Below are positions 16,259-24,730 of a stretch of 64,000 bases of DNA, piece after piece (positions within the stretch are counted from its first letter, which is position 1; every line of letters begins with the position of its first letter). A program made the translations under genes and the position numbers. Source of the stretch: Algoriphagus formosus. Lineage in GTDB: Bacteria > Bacteroidota > Bacteroidia > Cytophagales > Cyclobacteriaceae. The stretch is taken from positions 897,267-961,266 of the forward strand of contig NZ_NIUC01000002.1 of assembly GCF_002807035.1 (NCBI RefSeq), read 5' to 3'. The notes below the pieces were generated by a model that saw only the letters and a list, made by a program, of their open reading frames with translations, was not told the DNA's origin and searched no databases.

Positions 16259-17185
16259 ATGAAAAATTCACTTCGCCTGACGGCAACACTTGCCAGTTTA
16301 GTATTGGCAGCTTCCATTACTTCTTGTAAAAAAACTCAAGTAACTGAGCGGGATGGAATCGAGTACACCTACATCAATGAAGGTTCTCAAAAGCCAGAAA
16401 ATGGTGAGATTTTGATGTACCACCTTCAGATCAAAAATGCTGAAGACTCCTTGATCTACAATACCTATGATCAGCCTGTACCTGGCTATTTGATGGCGAA
16501 TGACAGTATCCCAGTCAATAATGGGATGGATGAGATCTTCATGGCATTGAAAAAGGGAGACAGCATTACCTTTACCTCTCAAGTTCAAACCATTTTTGGC
16601 CCGAATTTCCCTCCTTTTTTAGACGCTGAAGAGGAGTTGGTAGTGAATCTTGGTGTGATGGATATCATCTCTCAGGATTCTTTGAGCCAATACTTTGCTC
16701 AAGTTTCCATTATCGAAAATGAGAAAAGAGCAGAGCGTGCCAAAGTGCTTTTGGTAGAAGACGGAAAGAAAATCGAAGAATATGCCGCTGCCAACAACTT
16801 GGATGTACAAAAGACTGAAAATGGTCTGTACTATGTCATCGAGCGGGAAGGCACTGGCCCGGAGACTACTCCTGGTACGACTATGTATGTCAACTATGCT
16901 GGATACCTTCTAGATGGCACCATCTTCGACACATCTATTCAAAGTCTTGCGGAAGAAAAAGGAATTTTCAATGCTGGACGCCCTTACGAGCCGCTTCCAG
17001 TAAACGTGGGAATGGGCCAGGTTATTCCAGGATGGGATGAAGGATTATTGCTATTGAAAAAAGGATCCAAAGCAAAGTTTCTGATTCCTTCTCCACTTGG
17101 CTATGGAGAAAATGGTGCAGGAGCGCTAATTGGACCCAACTCCATTTTGGTTTTTGACGTAGAAGTCACAGACGTACAGAAATAA
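16259..17185 (+). CDS. FKBP-type peptidyl-prolyl isomerase lipoprotein, two-domain
   Basis: 308 residues, lipobox ITSC (C23). Two FKBP-like regions are visible: a degenerate one at about 45-140 (GEILMYHLQIKN, then KKGDSITFTSQV) and a canonical C-terminal one at about 185-308 (GTTMYVNYAGYLLDGTIFDTS, IPGWDEGLLLLKKGSKAKFLIPSPLGYGENG). It should speed cis-trans proline isomerisation in exported proteins while tethered to a membrane. It is the first and longest of three consecutive FKBP lipoproteins. GldI of flavobacterial gliding is of this general type, but I cannot assign that name from sequence. Confidence 0.9.
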   Translation: MKNSLRLTATLASLVLAASITSCKKTQVTERDGIEYTYINEGSQKPENGEILMYHLQIKNAEDSLIYNTYDQPVPGYLMANDSIPVNNGMDEIFMALKKGDSITFTSQVQTIFGPNFPPFLDAEEELVVNLGVMDIISQDSLSQYFAQVSIIENEKRAERAKVLLVEDGKKIEEYAAANNLDVQKTENGLYYVIEREGTGPETTPGTTMYVNYAGYLLDGTIFDTSIQSLAEEKGIFNAGRPYEPLPVNVGMGQVIPGWDEGLLLLKKGSKAKFLIPSPLGYGENGAGALIGPNSILVFDVEVTDVQK

Positions 17186-17203
17186 AAATCACTCAATCCA
17201 ATC

Positions 17204-17755
17204 ATGAATACAAAGCTTCTATCCTACTTAGGTTTTGTTCTTTTGGCAATCGGATTTACGGCCTGTATAGACTCAGAGTCTACAGTAGAAAGTATCCTAG
17301 AAAAAGACAAAAAAGCCATTGAAGAATATTTGGCAGCAAATCCACTTACAGGACCCAAAGACTTTGTGGATGAAGTCTCCGGTTTTCGTGTCATTTGGCA
17401 AGAACTTTCGAATAGCGGCAGATTACCAGAAGCGGGAGACACCGTACAGGTAAACTATGTGGGTAAGCTTTTGAATGGTCGAGTTTTCGATACATCGATT
17501 GAATCAGTCGCAAGAGAAAACAACATCTTTTCTGAGAATAGAAATTATATACCCTTGCGGTTTATTCTGGGAAGAGGACAATTGATTGAAGGCTTCGAAT
17601 CAGCAATCGCGATCATGGAGGCTGGGGATAAAGCGACCGTCATCATGCCTTCCCTATTCGGATATGGAGGTGCGGCTCAAGGTGACATACCACCCAATTC
17701 TCCCCTCATCTTCGAGCTTGATTTTATAGATTTGAAAAAAGGACCTCAGCAATGA
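17204..17755 (+). CDS. FKBP-type peptidyl-prolyl isomerase lipoprotein
   Basis: 183 residues, lipobox FTAC (C21). One FKBP domain fills the C-terminal two thirds: GDTVQVNYVGKLLNGRVFDTS (about 80-100), LGRGQLIEGFESAIAIMEAGDKATVIMPS (about 125-153) and FGYGG. The active-site Trp of classical FKBPs is replaced by Phe in EGFESA, whereas the preceding gene keeps GWDEG; activity may be low. It starts 18 bp after the first FKBP gene and overlaps the next by 4 bp. Confidence 0.9.
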   Translation: MNTKLLSYLGFVLLAIGFTACIDSESTVESILEKDKKAIEEYLAANPLTGPKDFVDEVSGFRVIWQELSNSGRLPEAGDTVQVNYVGKLLNGRVFDTSIESVARENNIFSENRNYIPLRFILGRGQLIEGFESAIAIMEAGDKATVIMPSLFGYGGAAQGDIPPNSPLIFELDFIDLKKGPQQ

Positions 17756-18309
17756 TCAAACGACTAAAAGTCTTATCCTTATTTGTATTTTCCTTTGTGG
17801 CCTTGATGGCTTGTGAACCCAACAACCCCTTTCAAACAGGCCCAGTTTACGATGAAGCGGGTAATTTGGCCATTGACCGGGAGAAAATTGATGCCTATCT
17901 GGATACAGCACGGATTGACAGTCTTTACCGCATCCATGATCCGTCAGGGGTTGTGGTGATTGTTCAGGAGGAAGGAACAGGTACTAGACCTACAAGTGGA
18001 ACGGTCGTTTATTCAGATTATGTCGGTTCCCTAATTACCGATGGATCTGTTTTCGATACTACGATCGAGCAAGTGGCTATCGATAATGATATTTGGGTAG
18101 AAAATAGAGTTTACACCATATTCAGTTTTGTAGTAGGATCTGGCAATGTCATTAGAGGATGGGACTTTGGTTTCAGAAGACTCCGACCAGGATCTAAAGC
18201 CGTGATGATTATCCCATCTCCACTTGCATACCGAGACCAAACAAGCAATGCTCGAATTCCTGCGAATTCAGTCCTTAGATTTGATATTGATTTCTACGGA
18301 ATTGATTGA
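17752..18309 (+). CDS. FKBP-type lipoprotein, divergent
   Basis: 185 residues, lipobox LMAC (C21). The FKBP domain is recognisable (SGTVVYSDYVGSLITDGSVFDTT, GNVIRGWDFGFRRLRPGSKAVMIIPSPLAYRDQ), but the usual GYG loop reads AYRDQ. The start overlaps the preceding stop (ATGA), so translation is coupled. It is the last gene before a strong terminator and completes a run of three exported FKBPs, probably chaperones for envelope proteins. Confidence 0.88.
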   Translation: MIKRLKVLSLFVFSFVALMACEPNNPFQTGPVYDEAGNLAIDREKIDAYLDTARIDSLYRIHDPSGVVVIVQEEGTGTRPTSGTVVYSDYVGSLITDGSVFDTTIEQVAIDNDIWVENRVYTIFSFVVGSGNVIRGWDFGFRRLRPGSKAVMIIPSPLAYRDQTSNARIPANSVLRFDIDFYGID

Positions 18310-18333
18310 TATTCGAGAATAATATTACAAATG

Positions 18334-18368
18334 ACCCCGTCAAAGTTCATCTCTGACGGGGTTTTTTA
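18334..18368 (+). terminator. Intrinsic terminator after FKBP genes
   Basis: Stem ACCCCGTCA / TGACGGGGT with an 11-base loop followed by five more T. Confidence 0.88.
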
Positions 18369-18404
18369 TTTCACCTAATCTGTTTAGCCAGTAAGGAAAA
18401 CATA

Positions 18405-18992
18405 TTACCAAAATCTCATTTTGGGAAAGATGGCTGGCACCTCTTCTCTGTATTTTTTATAAGCATCCCCAAACTCAGCGATTAAGTTCTTCTCTTCAAA
18501 GTAAATCCCAATCGGCAAATAAGCGATCAGGCAAGCCAGATGTACCATGGCTGAATATGTCCCAGCCACAAAAAAGTATCCCAAAAAGATCAAAAGTAAA
18601 CCTGCATACAATGGGTGCCGCATTCTACTATACCATCCTGACCGAATCAGTTTCTTTTCAGTTTGTGGTTCTTCGGGCCTAGTACCTATAAACTTCCCGA
18701 TGGACCACATTTTAGAGCTTTGGACGATGATAATCGTCCCAAAAGTGGCAGCCATGTAACCAAAGTAAATCAGGAGATCACCTTCTGCTAAAAGCCGTTC
18801 TGCAGGAATCCTTATACTGTAAAGAACTAAAATCACGAAAAAGAGCAAGGAAAATAAGGAATAAAAAAGGCGATACCATTTATAGGCCTTTCCCAATTTT
18901 GACTCAAGTTTTCTTTTTAACTTGCCCGAAGCCAGAAAACTATGACTTGCATAAAAAACTGCCCAAAGCAGAATCAAATAGATGTAGTTCAT
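18405..18992 (-). CDS. ICMT/PEMT-like membrane methyltransferase
   Basis: 195 residues with about five membrane segments. The C-terminal part holds the isoprenylcysteine/phospholipid methyltransferase signature: RSGWYSRMRHPLYAG (about 115-129, with the RHP motif) and EEKNLIAEFGDAYKKYREEVP (about 166-186). Such enzymes use S-adenosylmethionine at the membrane surface; the acceptor in bacteria is generally unknown. It is a single gene, divergent from the dehydrogenase at 19027 with 34 bp between them, so their promoters must overlap or lie in the gene ends. Confidence 0.85.
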   Translation of the reverse strand: MNYIYLILLWAVFYASHSFLASGKLKRKLESKLGKAYKWYRLFYSLFSLLFFVILVLYSIRIPAERLLAEGDLLIYFGYMAATFGTIIIVQSSKMWSIGKFIGTRPEEPQTEKKLIRSGWYSRMRHPLYAGLLLIFLGYFFVAGTYSAMVHLACLIAYLPIGIYFEEKNLIAEFGDAYKKYREEVPAIFPKMRFW

Positions 18993-19026
18993 TTGTAAAT
19001 TTATCCAGCATCAAGAAAACAACGGT

Positions 19027-20235
19027 ATGAAGATCGGCATTATCCGCGAAGGGAAAAATCCACCGGACAAGCGAGCTCCCTTTTCTCCCGAGCAGCTCCA
19101 AAATCTTAATGAGGAATATCAAGGCAAACTCCATTTCTACGTAGAATCAAGCCCGATACGGGGCTATTCGGACGAGGAATATGAATCAGCCGGAGTGGAA
19201 GTTTTGGAGGATATCTCTGGCTGTGATGTACTTTTTGGAGTGAAGGAAGTGCCTATTGAAAAGTTGATTCCAAATAAGACCTACTTTTTCTTTTCTCATA
19301 CGATCAAAAAGCAGCCTTACAATCGAAATTTGCTTCGGGCTGTTTTGGAGAAAAACATCCGACTGATCGATTATGAGGTCCTAACCGATGATAATAAACA
19401 GCGAGTAGTCGCCTTCGGACGCTGGGCAGGCGTAGTCGGGGCATACAATGCTTTCTGGACCTACGGTCAAAAGACTGATCTCTTCCACATCAAAAGAGCT
19501 CATGAGTGTTTTGACCTAGTGGAGCTAAAAGCCGAACTCAATAAAATTCAGCTTCCGCCGGTGAAGATTGTGTTGACTGGAACAGGACGAGTAGGAGGTG
19601 GTTCAAAGGAAATCCTGGACAGTATGGGTATCCGAAAAGTTAGTACGGAGGAGTTCTTGCATCAGTATTTTGAAGAGCCCGTCTATGTGCAATTGGACGT
19701 CGGAGATTACAACCGTAGACGCACGGATGGGGCATTTAGCAAAGAGGAATTTTATACTCAGCCGGAGCTTTACGAAAGTCACTTTGCAAAATTTGCCGAA
19801 GAGGGTGAAATCTTAATCGGTGCAGTCTATTGGGACCCAAAAGCGCCTCAGCTTTTCCAAAAATCAGAGATCGCCTCGCCGGACTTTTCCATTTCGGTGA
19901 TTGCTGATATCACATGTGACATCGATGGCTACATCCCCACCACAGTTAGGCCTTCTACGATTGCCTCCCCCGTTTATGATATTGATCGGGAAAGTGGTGA
20001 GGAAATCGAAGCTTTTGGAAAGCAAAGCAGCATTTCCGTCATGGCTATCGATAATTTGCCTTGCGAGCTACCCAGGGAGGCCACCAAGGATTTTGGCAGA
20101 CAGTTGAGTCAGTGGATTGTTCCGGAGCTTCTAGAGGAAAACTCTGCTATTCTTGAGCGGGCCACTATTGCCAGAGATGGTGATTTGACGTTGGAGTTTA
20201 TGTACTTGAAAGACTACGTGGCAGATGAAGAATAA
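19027..20235 (+). CDS. Lysine-forming saccharopine dehydrogenase/alanine dehydrogenase-type protein
   Basis: 402 residues. The N-terminal half is the alanine dehydrogenase/PNT substrate domain (IGIIREGKNPPDKRAPFSP, FSHTIKKQPYNRNLLRAVL, IRLIDYEVLTDD). The conserved FGRWAGVVGAYNAFWTYG (about 136-153) is typical of the NAD-dependent, L-lysine-forming (LYS1-type) family in Bacteroidota. The nucleotide-binding glycine segment is KIVLTGTGRVGGGSKEIL (about 180-197). It probably handles lysine or a related amino acid, but bacterial members are poorly characterised. The deoC gene begins inside its last codons (11-bp overlap). Confidence 0.82.
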   Translation: MKIGIIREGKNPPDKRAPFSPEQLQNLNEEYQGKLHFYVESSPIRGYSDEEYESAGVEVLEDISGCDVLFGVKEVPIEKLIPNKTYFFFSHTIKKQPYNRNLLRAVLEKNIRLIDYEVLTDDNKQRVVAFGRWAGVVGAYNAFWTYGQKTDLFHIKRAHECFDLVELKAELNKIQLPPVKIVLTGTGRVGGGSKEILDSMGIRKVSTEEFLHQYFEEPVYVQLDVGDYNRRRTDGAFSKEEFYTQPELYESHFAKFAEEGEILIGAVYWDPKAPQLFQKSEIASPDFSISVIADITCDIDGYIPTTVRPSTIASPVYDIDRESGEEIEAFGKQSSISVMAIDNLPCELPREATKDFGRQLSQWIVPELLEENSAILERATIARDGDLTLEFMYLKDYVADEE

Positions 20236-20893
20236 CTTTAATCGATTTTTAGAATCCACTCTGCTAAAGCCTACCATGAAGCAGGCGGAAGTTGAATTAT
20301 TGATTAGGGAGGCAATCGAATATCAATTTGTGGGTGTTTGCGTTCCGTCTTTTTGGGTCAAAAAAGTCCACCGCGAACTCGAGCAGGAGGATATACAGAC
20401 AGTCACGGTGATTGGATTCCCTTTTGGATTTGAGGATACAGCTACTAAGGTGGCAGAAACCCGCGAAGCAATCAAAAATGGAGCGGATGAGCTAGATCTC
20501 GTTTGGTCACAGACCGCCTTTCACTCAGGAATGAATTGGCCAAAAATAGAAATCGCCCAGATCGCAAAAATCTGCCATGAGGAAGAGCGGGTTTTGAAAG
20601 TGATCATCGAAACAGCTTACCTCGATGAAAGTCAAATTCGGGAAGCTTGCCTAATCTGTCAGGATGCTGGTGCCGACTTTGTCAAAACCTCCACCGGTTA
20701 TGCGCCTTCAGGAGCCAAAGTATCCGATATTCAGCTTATGAGACAGACACTTTCTTCGAATATCGGAATCAAAGCAAGCGGAGGAATCAAAACATTGGAC
20801 TTTGCTTTGGAACTGATCCAAGCTGGTGCTGACAGAATTGGAACCAGTAGTGCCAAGGTCCTTTTTGAAGCTTGGAAAGACACCCAGTCTTAA
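20225..20893 (+). CDS. deoC: Deoxyribose-phosphate aldolase
   Basis: 222 residues, full length. It cleaves 2-deoxyribose 5-phosphate to glyceraldehyde 3-phosphate and acetaldehyde. The Schiff-base lysine is K154 in DFVKTSTGYA, the second active-site lysine K183 in GIKASGGIKT, and the Asp is D91 in DELDLVW. The start overlaps the upstream dehydrogenase gene by 11 bp, and the end overlaps the convergent Na/Pi gene by 4 bp, so there is no room for a terminator. Confidence 0.95.
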   Translation: MKNNFNRFLESTLLKPTMKQAEVELLIREAIEYQFVGVCVPSFWVKKVHRELEQEDIQTVTVIGFPFGFEDTATKVAETREAIKNGADELDLVWSQTAFHSGMNWPKIEIAQIAKICHEEERVLKVIIETAYLDESQIREACLICQDAGADFVKTSTGYAPSGAKVSDIQLMRQTLSSNIGIKASGGIKTLDFALELIQAGADRIGTSSAKVLFEAWKDTQS

Positions 20894-21999
20894 TCAGAAC
20901 TGAAGTAAATCAGAAGGAATGGGATGATAAAAAACATGAGCAAAAGGTAAGCAAACCCCCAAATTCTGGATTTTACTGACTTTTTCCCCATAAAGTTTGC
21001 CAAACGAATCGGAACCTCTCTGAATCGAGGAATCCCCAAAATCAAAATTGCTCCAATGGTGTTGAACAAAAAGTGTACAATGGCCAAGGCGATTGCAGCT
21101 TCGCTTTTATAAAGCGCGGCTATTGCTGCTGTGATGGTAGTTCCAATGTTTGCTCCAACTATGAAAGGAAATACTTTTTTAAGGCTTACTTTTTTGGTAG
21201 CAACGAGCGGTACAATCAGCGAGGTCGTCACAGTAGAGGACTGAACAGCTGCCGTGAAAAAGGTCCCGTAAAAAAAAGCAAGGCTGCTATTCTTGAAGAT
21301 AACTTTATTGATATCCTGAAAACTCTGCACTACAAAGGTTTTGTAAATGGAGGTCGCCAACAGCTTGATCGCGGCAAAAACCAAAAACACGGCAAGGATA
21401 GTAGTCAAAAAGGGAATCCCAATAGATTCAACCAGCCAATTGGTGAGAGGCCTGGTAAACAAGGAGTGATAGACTACCGGTCCGGAGAAATCCTCGTTAG
21501 GTGCAAACCAATGCGCAAAATATAGAGCCGATTTGGTCAGCGGCTTGAAATAAAGCTCCAAAGGAAGCAGAATAAATACCGTGAAAATATTGAAGATATC
21601 ATGAATGATACCTGCTGAAAGCGCGCGCTTGAATTGCTTCTTCTTCATGATGTAGGAAAAAGAAACCAGGGTACTGGTCAGCGTCGTGCCGATATTGGCT
21701 CCCATGACCAAGGGGACAGCCTGCTCCAAAGAAATAGTCCCGGCTGCAACTACCGCCACTACACTTGCGGTCACTGTACTGCTACTCTGAAGCAAAGCAG
21801 TCATCAAAAGACCGATGAATAAGCTTATGAAGGGGTTTTTGGTAGCTGAGAAGAGATCAGTAGCAACTTTGCTATTGAGATCTCCCATGGACACAGTCAG
21901 AAGATCAATCGCAAAAATGAATAGCAAAAGCGCAACCAAACCAATGGCATAACTTTTCCATTTTGCTTCTTTTTTTTGCTCTAGATCCCAGCTTTCCAT
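20890..21999 (-). CDS. Na/Pi-cotransporter family protein
   Basis: 369 residues with about nine membrane segments. The two inverted PNaS repeats are marked by QSSSTVTASVVA (from Q71) with GANIGTTLTSTLVS, and QSSTVTTSLIVPL (about 245-257) with GANIGTTITAAI. These form the Na- and phosphate-binding core of the NptA/SLC34 family. There is no PhoU-like C-terminal domain. It probably moves phosphate across the inner membrane with Na+. It is divergent from the PiT-like gene at 22237. Confidence 0.9.
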   Translation of the reverse strand: MESWDLEQKKEAKWKSYAIGLVALLLFIFAIDLLTVSMGDLNSKVATDLFSATKNPFISLFIGLLMTALLQSSSTVTASVVAVVAAGTISLEQAVPLVMGANIGTTLTSTLVSFSYIMKKKQFKRALSAGIIHDIFNIFTVFILLPLELYFKPLTKSALYFAHWFAPNEDFSGPVVYHSLFTRPLTNWLVESIGIPFLTTILAVFLVFAAIKLLATSIYKTFVVQSFQDINKVIFKNSSLAFFYGTFFTAAVQSSTVTTSLIVPLVATKKVSLKKVFPFIVGANIGTTITAAIAALYKSEAAIALAIVHFLFNTIGAILILGIPRFREVPIRLANFMGKKSVKSRIWGFAYLLLMFFIIPFLLIYFSSD

Positions 22000-22141
22000 T
22001 AAATGCGATAGGTGTTGGCTTGTTTTCTGATCTTCTCACTCATCTGAAAAAACACCGTTAAATTGGCGCTGCTATCCAAATTGCTTTTTGATCAAGGGGC
22101 AAAATTTGGAATTTTTTTACGATATACAACATGATGCCAAG

Positions 22142-22212
22142 CTTAAATAGATTGCTTATTTTTAGCTTAACAATTTCTTAACATGAAGGCCTGAATAACT
22201 TCTTTAATTTTG
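22142..22212 (+). promoter_or_regulatory. Pho-box-like direct repeats and -7 element before the PiT-like gene
   Basis: CTTAACA occurs at 22166-22172 and 22177-22183, exactly 11 bp apart, with the weaker copy CTTATTT at 22155-22161 in the same 11-bp phase and CTTAAAT at 22142. A TAATTTTG -7 element lies at 22205-22212, 21 bp after the last repeat, and no -33 TTTG is present. Eleven-bp-spaced direct repeats replacing the upstream promoter element are the layout used by PhoB/PhoP response regulators. Phosphate control is inference. Confidence 0.5.
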
Positions 22213-22236
22213 TCCCAAACTCCCACCAGCTAAAAC

Positions 22237-23370
22237 ATGGCCAAGAAGAGCATTGACCAAAACATAAATCAGGAAAACCTTTCCAAAACCGCCTACGCAC
22301 TTTTTGACTTCACAAAAAAGGAAAGGACTTTCTTGATTGTGATATGTGTTTTGATCTCAGTGGCAGCCATCATCGCTCCCTACACCTATCCTGCGATGTG
22401 GTTTGGTTTTTTCTTAGCTGCCTATTCAGCCATCGCCAATGACAGTATTCAGACCATTGGTACCTTCATTGCATCCAATCAGCATCGAAAGTGGTATTGG
22501 CTTTGGCTCTTTATGGGAATGATTTTCGTCGCGACAGTGACTTACAGTTGGGTCGTTTATGACGGAGATGTCAGTCACCAACGCCTTTCAGTACCCGGCC
22601 TTGATCGTGCTCCAGAGGGGTTTGTCTTTTTACAGCTTGCTGCTCCTATTGTACTTTTGATCATGACTAGGCTTAGAATGCCAGTCTCCACTACCTTTTT
22701 GCTTCTGAATGTCTTCACCTACAAAGCCGGAACCATTGCTAGTGTGATGGTAAAGAGTTTTATGGGTTACATTTTGGCTTTTGTCTTGGCTATTGTGGTG
22801 TGGTTTGCCTTGGAGCGGTTGATGAAAAATTACCTCAAGGGAAAGCCAAAACCTTATTGGACCATCCTTCAGTGGATCACCTCAGGTACGCTTTGGTCGG
22901 TTTGGATCATGCAGGATGCGGCAAATATTGCTGTCTTCCTTCCGAGACAGCTTGGAGTTACTGAGTTTTTGATATACACAGGGTTTGTTTTTGTAGGCCT
23001 AGGGTTTCTTTTCTACCTGAAAGGTGACAAGATCCAGGGAATCGTCAACGAGAAGACCAATGTCACCGACGTACGGGCTGCAACAATCGTAGACTTTGTT
23101 TATGCGATTATCCTTTTCTATTTCAAAATGTACAGCAATGTACCGATGAGTACCACTTGGGTGTTCATTGGTTTGCTAGGAGGTCGTGAATTAGCCATTG
23201 CTATTGGAAAGCATGGCAAGGCCAAAAACAAGAAAGCATGGAGATTCCGAGCTTTCAAACTGGCAAGTAATGACCTTTACAAGGCGACCATCGGTTTAGT
23301 AGTTTCCTTGATTTTGGCTGTAGTGATCAATGAGGGTATTCGAAATGAAATCCTTGATTATTTCAGGTAA
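22237..23370 (+). CDS. PiT-like inorganic phosphate transporter homologue
   Basis: 377 residues with about ten membrane segments. It carries divergent forms of the PiT signatures: ANDSIQTIGT (67-76, compare GANDxxNAxGT) and two STT motifs, RMPVSTTFLLLN (about 147-158) and NVPMSTTWVFIGLLGG (about 300-315). This suggests an inner-membrane transporter for phosphate or another oxyanion, though many such proteins are labelled only as hypothetical. A second phosphate-type transporter is divergent from it and the repeats upstream resemble Pho boxes. tadA begins immediately after its stop codon. Confidence 0.72.
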   Translation: MAKKSIDQNINQENLSKTAYALFDFTKKERTFLIVICVLISVAAIIAPYTYPAMWFGFFLAAYSAIANDSIQTIGTFIASNQHRKWYWLWLFMGMIFVATVTYSWVVYDGDVSHQRLSVPGLDRAPEGFVFLQLAAPIVLLIMTRLRMPVSTTFLLLNVFTYKAGTIASVMVKSFMGYILAFVLAIVVWFALERLMKNYLKGKPKPYWTILQWITSGTLWSVWIMQDAANIAVFLPRQLGVTEFLIYTGFVFVGLGFLFYLKGDKIQGIVNEKTNVTDVRAATIVDFVYAIILFYFKMYSNVPMSTTWVFIGLLGGRELAIAIGKHGKAKNKKAWRFRAFKLASNDLYKATIGLVVSLILAVVINEGIRNEILDYFR

Positions 23371-23814
23371 ATGGAGCTGTATTCGGACGAATATTTCATG
23401 AATGAAGCGCTAAAGCAAGCGCAGATTGCTTTCGAAGAAGGGGAAATCCCCGTAGGTGCAGTGATCGTATCCAAAAACCGAATCATAGCAAAAGCATACA
23501 ATCAAACGGAAAGGCTAAACGATGTGACCGCCCATGCGGAAATGATAGCCATTACCTCTGCAGCCAATTCTTTGGGAGGAAAATACCTTAATGATTGCCG
23601 ATTGTATGTAACCCTTGAGCCATGTACCATGTGCGGAGGTGCACTTTTTTGGTCCCAAATAGGGGAAGTTTTCTTTGCAGCAGCGGATCCAAAAAGAGGA
23701 TTTAGACAAAGTAACCCGAATATTCTCCACCCTAAAACAAAAATTCACGAAGGTATCTTGGCGGCGCAAGCTGAGGAATTAATTCATCGCTTTTTCGAAA
23801 AACTACGAAAATGA
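23371..23814 (+). CDS. tadA: tRNA-specific adenosine deaminase
   Basis: 147 residues. It converts A34 to inosine in tRNA-Arg(ACG). The zinc and catalytic motif is complete: HAEM with H55 and E57, and EPCTMCGG with C85 and C88. The N-terminus MNEALKQAQIAFEEGEIPVGAV is typical. The ATG follows the stop of the transporter gene with no gap, so it is probably translated from the same transcript, without functional meaning that I can see. Confidence 0.95.
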   Translation: MELYSDEYFMNEALKQAQIAFEEGEIPVGAVIVSKNRIIAKAYNQTERLNDVTAHAEMIAITSAANSLGGKYLNDCRLYVTLEPCTMCGGALFWSQIGEVFFAAADPKRGFRQSNPNILHPKTKIHEGILAAQAEELIHRFFEKLRK

Positions 23815-23919
23815 GATGTTTTTCGACATAAAAGAACCATTTGTCATGGATAGTGGTTACCAAAGCAGATTCTTTAAAGGGATATTTAATACATGTTTCA
23901 CCATAAATTTTAAAAACAA

Positions 23920-24528
23920 ATGGCTTTTGAACTACCATCCTTACCTTACGCATTTAATGCACTTGAACCGCATATCGATGCGCGTACTATGGAAATCCAC
24001 CATGGCAAGCACCACAATGGGTATGTGAACAATCTAAACAATGCAGTAGCAGGAACTGACCTTGAAGGCAAATCACTAGAGGAGCTGATGAAAGTGGCAG
24101 GTTCCAATACAGCCGTTAGAAATAACGGAGGAGGTCACTACAATCACAGCCTTTTCTGGTCAATTCTTTCTCCAAGCGGCGGCGGAAACCCTACAGGTGA
24201 ACTAGCTGGTGCTATCGATGCAAAATTTGTGAATTTTGATGAGTTCAAAGACTTGTTTTCAAAGGCAGCAGCTACCCGTTTTGGTTCAGGATGGGCATGG
24301 TTGATTGTTACTGCAACAGGCGATTTAGAAATCGTATCTACCGCAAATCAGGACAACCCGCTGATGGATGTTGCTGAAATTAAAGGTACTCCTATCCTCG
24401 GATTGGATGTGTGGGAGCACGCCTATTATCTGAATTACCAAAACCGTCGTCCTGATTACATCTCCGCATTCTGGAATGTGATCAATTGGGAAGAAGTTAA
24501 CAAGCGCTATTTAGCTGCTTTGAAATAA
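23920..24528 (+). CDS. Fe/Mn superoxide dismutase
   Basis: 202 residues, no signal peptide, so cytoplasmic. Metal ligands are H27 (EIHHGKHH), H76 (NHSLFW), D163 and H167 ([11 protein letters not shown]). The second-sphere Gln is in TANQDNP (about Q144), the position used by Mn-type enzymes, which leans toward Mn or mixed-metal use rather than Fe. It dismutates superoxide. It stands alone with its own terminator, 105 bp after tadA. Confidence 0.96.
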   Translation: MAFELPSLPYAFNALEPHIDARTMEIHHGKHHNGYVNNLNNAVAGTDLEGKSLEELMKVAGSNTAVRNNGGGHYNHSLFWSILSPSGGGNPTGELAGAIDAKFVNFDEFKDLFSKAAATRFGSGWAWLIVTATGDLEIVSTANQDNPLMDVAEIKGTPILGLDVWEHAYYLNYQNRRPDYISAFWNVINWEEVNKRYLAALK

Positions 24529-24548
24529 TAACTCAAAAATCAAAATTA

Positions 24549-24578
24549 ATCCCCGGACCCAAATCCGGGGATTTTTTT
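24549..24578 (+). terminator. Intrinsic terminator after superoxide dismutase
   Basis: Stem ATCCCCGGA / TCCGGGGAT with a 6-base loop and a run of T. Confidence 0.9.
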
Positions 24579-24617
24579 GTTCGGTTTTCGGAACAATAAG
24601 TGTTCACAAACGAACAC
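24579..24617. repeat. Pair of short inverted repeats upstream of TonB receptor
   Basis: GTTC-N8-GAAC at 24579-24594 and GTGTTC-N6-GAACAC at 24600-24617, the second followed by GC and eight T. They may be a second terminator or operator half-sites sharing GTTC/GAAC arms. Confidence 0.35.
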
Positions 24618-24730
24618 GCTTTTTTTTGTTAAATAGCCTAAAACGCCGCATGTAACAGATTTTAGGGCTTTTTGCAGTATGGCACTTCTTTTTCATTAGC
24701 TGGCACGAAAACAAAAAAGAACCAACACAA

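Noticed and set aside
21073..21525. 150-codon plus-strand frame opposite the Na/Pi transporter
   Set aside because: Its residues are biased (Arg, Gly, Asn, Cys), as expected for an antisense reading of membrane-helix codons.
23816..24028. Frame between tadA and superoxide dismutase running into the dismutase gene
   Set aside because: It overlaps the true start by over 100 bp in another frame, and its residues are unlike a coding protein.
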